Shown here one piece after another: positions 28,298 to 29,820 of a stretch of DNA of 29,820 bases. The notes under the pieces are model-generated. The model worked only from the letters and a program-made list of their open reading frames with translations, had not been told where the DNA came from and ran no database searches. The translations under genes and the position numbers were made by a program. Numbering within the stretch: the first letter of the stretch is position 1; each line of letters starts with the position of its first letter. The stretch is from a virus. Location of the stretch: IMG/VR virus record IMGVR_UViG_3300011114_000701, positions 1 through 29,820 of that record; one strand, given 5' to 3'.

Positions 28298-28725
28298 CCA
28301 CTCCCGTGACCATCACCTTGCTCGGCGAGCCCAGGGGGAAGGGGCGGGGGCGCGCAACCGTGTCGAAGAAGACCGGCCGCGCTTTCGTCTTCACCCCCGA
28401 GGCGACCAAGAACTACGAGGGCATGCTTCGCGACGCGGCGGGCAAGGAGATGGCCGGGCGCGTTCCTTTCGAGGGCGCCGTCGAGGTTGTGATGCTGGCT
28501 CAGTTCATGCCGGCCGCGTCGTGGTCGAAGAAGAAGCAGGCGGCGGCTTTGCGTGGCGAGGTCATGCCGACGAAGAAGCCGGACGCCGACAACCTCCTGA
28601 AGTGCCTGGACGCCCTCAATCAGATCGTCTGGCGCGACGATGCCCAGGTGGTCACGGCGACCGTGCGGAAGCGATACGGCACGTCGGCCGCGCTCATCAT
28701 CACGGCGAAGGAGATCGGAGCATGA
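28294..28725 (+). CDS. rusA: RusA-family Holliday junction resolvase
   Basis: A 143-residue endodeoxyribonuclease that cuts four-way DNA junctions made in replication and recombination. Key signatures are 'LLGEPRGKGRGRATVS' at the N-terminus and 'KKPDADNLLKCLDALNQIVW' with Asp97, Asp99 and Asp106, then 'RDDAQV' with Asp115 and Asp116, the metal-binding acidic set of RusA. Length matches the family (about 120-140). The GTG at 28294 overlaps the preceding TGA; longer in-frame versions overlap that gene. Its TGA overlaps the ATG of the next gene. It probably resolves branched phage DNA before packaging. Confidence 0.9.
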   Translation: MTTPVTITLLGEPRGKGRGRATVSKKTGRAFVFTPEATKNYEGMLRDAAGKEMAGRVPFEGAVEVVMLAQFMPAASWSKKKQAAALRGEVMPTKKPDADNLLKCLDALNQIVWRDDAQVVTATVRKRYGTSAALIITAKEIGA

Positions 28726-28982
28726 CCCTTCCCACGCAAGCCGACCAGATCTTAGCCCACCTAGAGAGCGGGCAGACGATCACGCCCATAGAGGCGCTGG
28801 AGCTGTACCGCTGCTTCAGGCTCGCGGCGCGCATCGCCGACCTCAAAGCCCTCGGGCACAACATCCTGACGGAGATGGTGGAGAGCCCTGAAGGCAAACG
28901 GTACGCCCGCTATCAGCTTATCCCTCCCGTCCCCTTCAGGGAGCCGGTGCAGATCGCGCTGTTCGACATGGCGGAGGCATAG
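28722..28982 (+). CDS. Helix-turn-helix protein (HTH_39-like)
   Basis: An 86-residue product. 'QADQILAHLESGQTITPIEA' and 'LELYRCFRLAARIADLKALG' form a small winged-helix type fold typical of HTH_39 proteins in phages, with the recognition helix at about residues 30-45 and a wing ('RYARYQLIP') near 65. It would be a DNA-binding regulator of unknown target. ATG at 28722 overlaps the stop of the resolvase gene. Confidence 0.78.
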   Translation: MTLPTQADQILAHLESGQTITPIEALELYRCFRLAARIADLKALGHNILTEMVESPEGKRYARYQLIPPVPFREPVQIALFDMAEA

Positions 28983-28985
28983 CCC

Positions 28986-29453
28986 ATGGACACCCTCCCT
29001 ACACCCAACCCGACAGAGGGACGCGAGGTTGCGCGGATACTCTGGACGCCCGAGTACGACGCTATCTTGCGCGAGGAGTGGTCCAAGGGCACCGCCGCCC
29101 GTGACATCGCCGCCATCCTGACGGCCGCGGGCTTCTCTCAGACGCGGAACGGCATCCTCGGCCGGGCGCACCGGAAGGGCTTGGCGAGGCACATCAACGC
29201 GAACACGAAGGGCCGCCCTCCCAAGCCTCGCCCCGCCATCATCCGGCCCGACTTCTCCAAGCCGCTCGCCCCGACCGGCTGCCGCTACATCCACGGCGAC
29301 GCGGCGGGATGGCAGTCGAAGTGGTGCGACGCGCCGCTGGCCGATCCTGACGGCTCATGGTGCGCCCGGCATCGGGCCATCGTCTTCAGGCCGCAGAACA
29401 TCGCCGAGACGGCAGCGGCGGCCGGAACATACAAGAACAAGAGGGCGGCATGA
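28986..29453 (+). CDS. gcrA: GcrA-type cell-cycle regulator homologue
   Basis: A 155-residue protein. The N-terminal domain reads 'WTPEYDAILREEWSKGTAAR' (20-39), 'DIAAILTAAGFSQTRNGILG' (40-59) and 'RAHRKGLARH', the helix-turn-helix of GcrA that binds DNA near CcrM-methylated GANTC sites and recruits sigma70 RNA polymerase. A linker (GRPPKPRPAI) leads to a C-terminal domain with cysteines in 'GCRYIHGD', 'SKWCDAPL' and 'WCARHRAIV', as in GcrA's sigma-binding region. Host GcrA controls replication and division genes in Alphaproteobacteria, so the phage copy may redirect them or use host methylation signals. ATG 28986 follows the previous stop by three bases. Confidence 0.85.
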   Translation: MDTLPTPNPTEGREVARILWTPEYDAILREEWSKGTAARDIAAILTAAGFSQTRNGILGRAHRKGLARHINANTKGRPPKPRPAIIRPDFSKPLAPTGCRYIHGDAAGWQSKWCDAPLADPDGSWCARHRAIVFRPQNIAETAAAAGTYKNKRAA

Positions 29454-29820
29454 TGCGCGACCCCTTCCTCATCGAAGGACCAGCGCTGATCTCCTTTAGC
29501 GGCGGGCGCACGTCCGCCTACATGCTGCGGCGCATCCTCGACGCCTACGAGGGCGAGCTTCCGCCCGACGTGCATGTGACCTTCGCGAATACGGGGAAGG
29601 AGCGGGAGGAGACGCTTGAGTTTGTCGCCGAGTGTGGGCGGCGGTGGAATACGGGAATCGTATGGCTGGAGCGCGTCGAGGGCGGATTCCGCAAGGTTAG
29701 CTTCGGCACCGCATCGAGAAACGGAGAGCCCTTCAAGGCGCTGATTGATGCGAGCAACATGCTACCCAGGGGGCACATTCGCTTTTGTACGGATAAACTC
29801 AAGGTCCGCGTGTTGCGGGA
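29450..29820 (+). CDS. PAPS-reductase-like ATP-binding protein, N-terminal part (runs off window)
   Basis: The frame is open from ATG 29450 (ATGA overlap with the GcrA stop; a second ATG at 29453) to the last base, giving 123 residues of a longer protein. The P-loop is 'ALISFSGGRTSAYML' (12-26), with SGGRTS as the PP-loop of adenine-nucleotide alpha hydrolases. 'DVHVTFANTGKEREETLEFV' and 'RFCTDKLKV' continue the PAPS/APS reductase fold. Members in phages include proteins related to the DndC sulfur-transfer family; others are of unknown use. It probably activates a substrate with ATP; whether that is DNA sulfur modification cannot be decided from this part. Confidence 0.85.
   Translation, partial: MMRDPFLIEGPALISFSGGRTSAYMLRRILDAYEGELPPDVHVTFANTGKEREETLEFVAECGRRWNTGIVWLERVEGGFRKVSFGTASRNGEPFKALIDASNMLPRGHIRFCTDKLKVRVLR

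Noticed and set aside
1-29820. tRNA genes, CRISPR arrays, insertion sequences, integrase or att sites
   Set aside because: No cloverleaf, regularly spaced repeats, transposase or integrase motifs were seen on either strand.

Overview
The window is a contiguous piece of a tailed-phage genome (free phage or prophage) whose host is very probably an alphaproteobacterium, most likely of the Rhizobiales/Hyphomicrobiales. Reasons: the sequence is GC-rich with tightly overlapping genes (ATGA, GTGA and TGATG junctions almost throughout); it encodes a GcrA-type cell-cycle regulator, a family essentially restricted to Alphaproteobacteria; a 3-TM holin of the gene-transfer-agent type; and an XF1762-type protein, a phage ABA-sandwich protein and other early proteins typical of rhizobial phages. 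The virion genes point to a podovirus: adaptor, nozzle-like protein, tail fibre and two very large ejection-type proteins, with no tape measure, sheath or long-tail genes. Portal, terminase and capsid would lie left of the window and are not seen. No integrase, tRNA, CRISPR array or insertion sequence was found.

Layout. (1) 1-17581, plus strand, late region: a 5'-truncated tail-type protein, head-tail adaptor, tail fibre, Gly-rich protein, nozzle/stabilisation-like protein, small tail-linked protein, Gly-rich protein, a 921-residue coiled-coil protein and a 2054-residue transglycosylase-headed ejection protein. A lysis cassette follows: two exported small proteins, a coiled-coil membrane protein, a GH24 endolysin, a 3-TM holin and a 51-residue membrane protein. 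One small gene (307-498) runs against this block. (2) 25425 down to 17621, minus strand, early leftward operon: about 25 small overlapping genes, including a Gp157-family protein, a putative single-strand-annealing-like protein, an HNH-like protein, a NUMOD4/HNH free-standing endonuclease and several very small genes (28-58 residues) that ordinary ORF length cut-offs miss. (3) 25426-25532, a divergent control region with three GACA-N3-TGTC-type sites overlapping back-to-back promoter candidates. (4) 25533-29820, plus strand, early rightward operon: small helix-turn-helix regulator, DUF551-like protein, XF1762-family protein, C5-cytosine DNA methyltransferase with a strong hairpin at its 3' end, a ParB/DGQHR-like protein, a RusA resolvase, an HTH protein, a GcrA homologue and the start of a PAPS-reductase-like ATP-binding protein that runs off the window.

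Working together, the divergent switch would drive a leftward recombination/host-takeover arm and a rightward DNA-modification/resolution/regulation arm, while the late arm builds the short tail, ejects DNA through a muralytic ejectosome and lyses the cell. The most interesting points are the divergent operator array, the modification-like cluster (C5 methyltransferase, DGQHR-like, PAPS-reductase-like) beside a phage GcrA, the terminator-like hairpin inside the methyltransferase gene, and the set of translationally coupled micro-genes. All family names are from recognition of motifs by eye; no database search was run.
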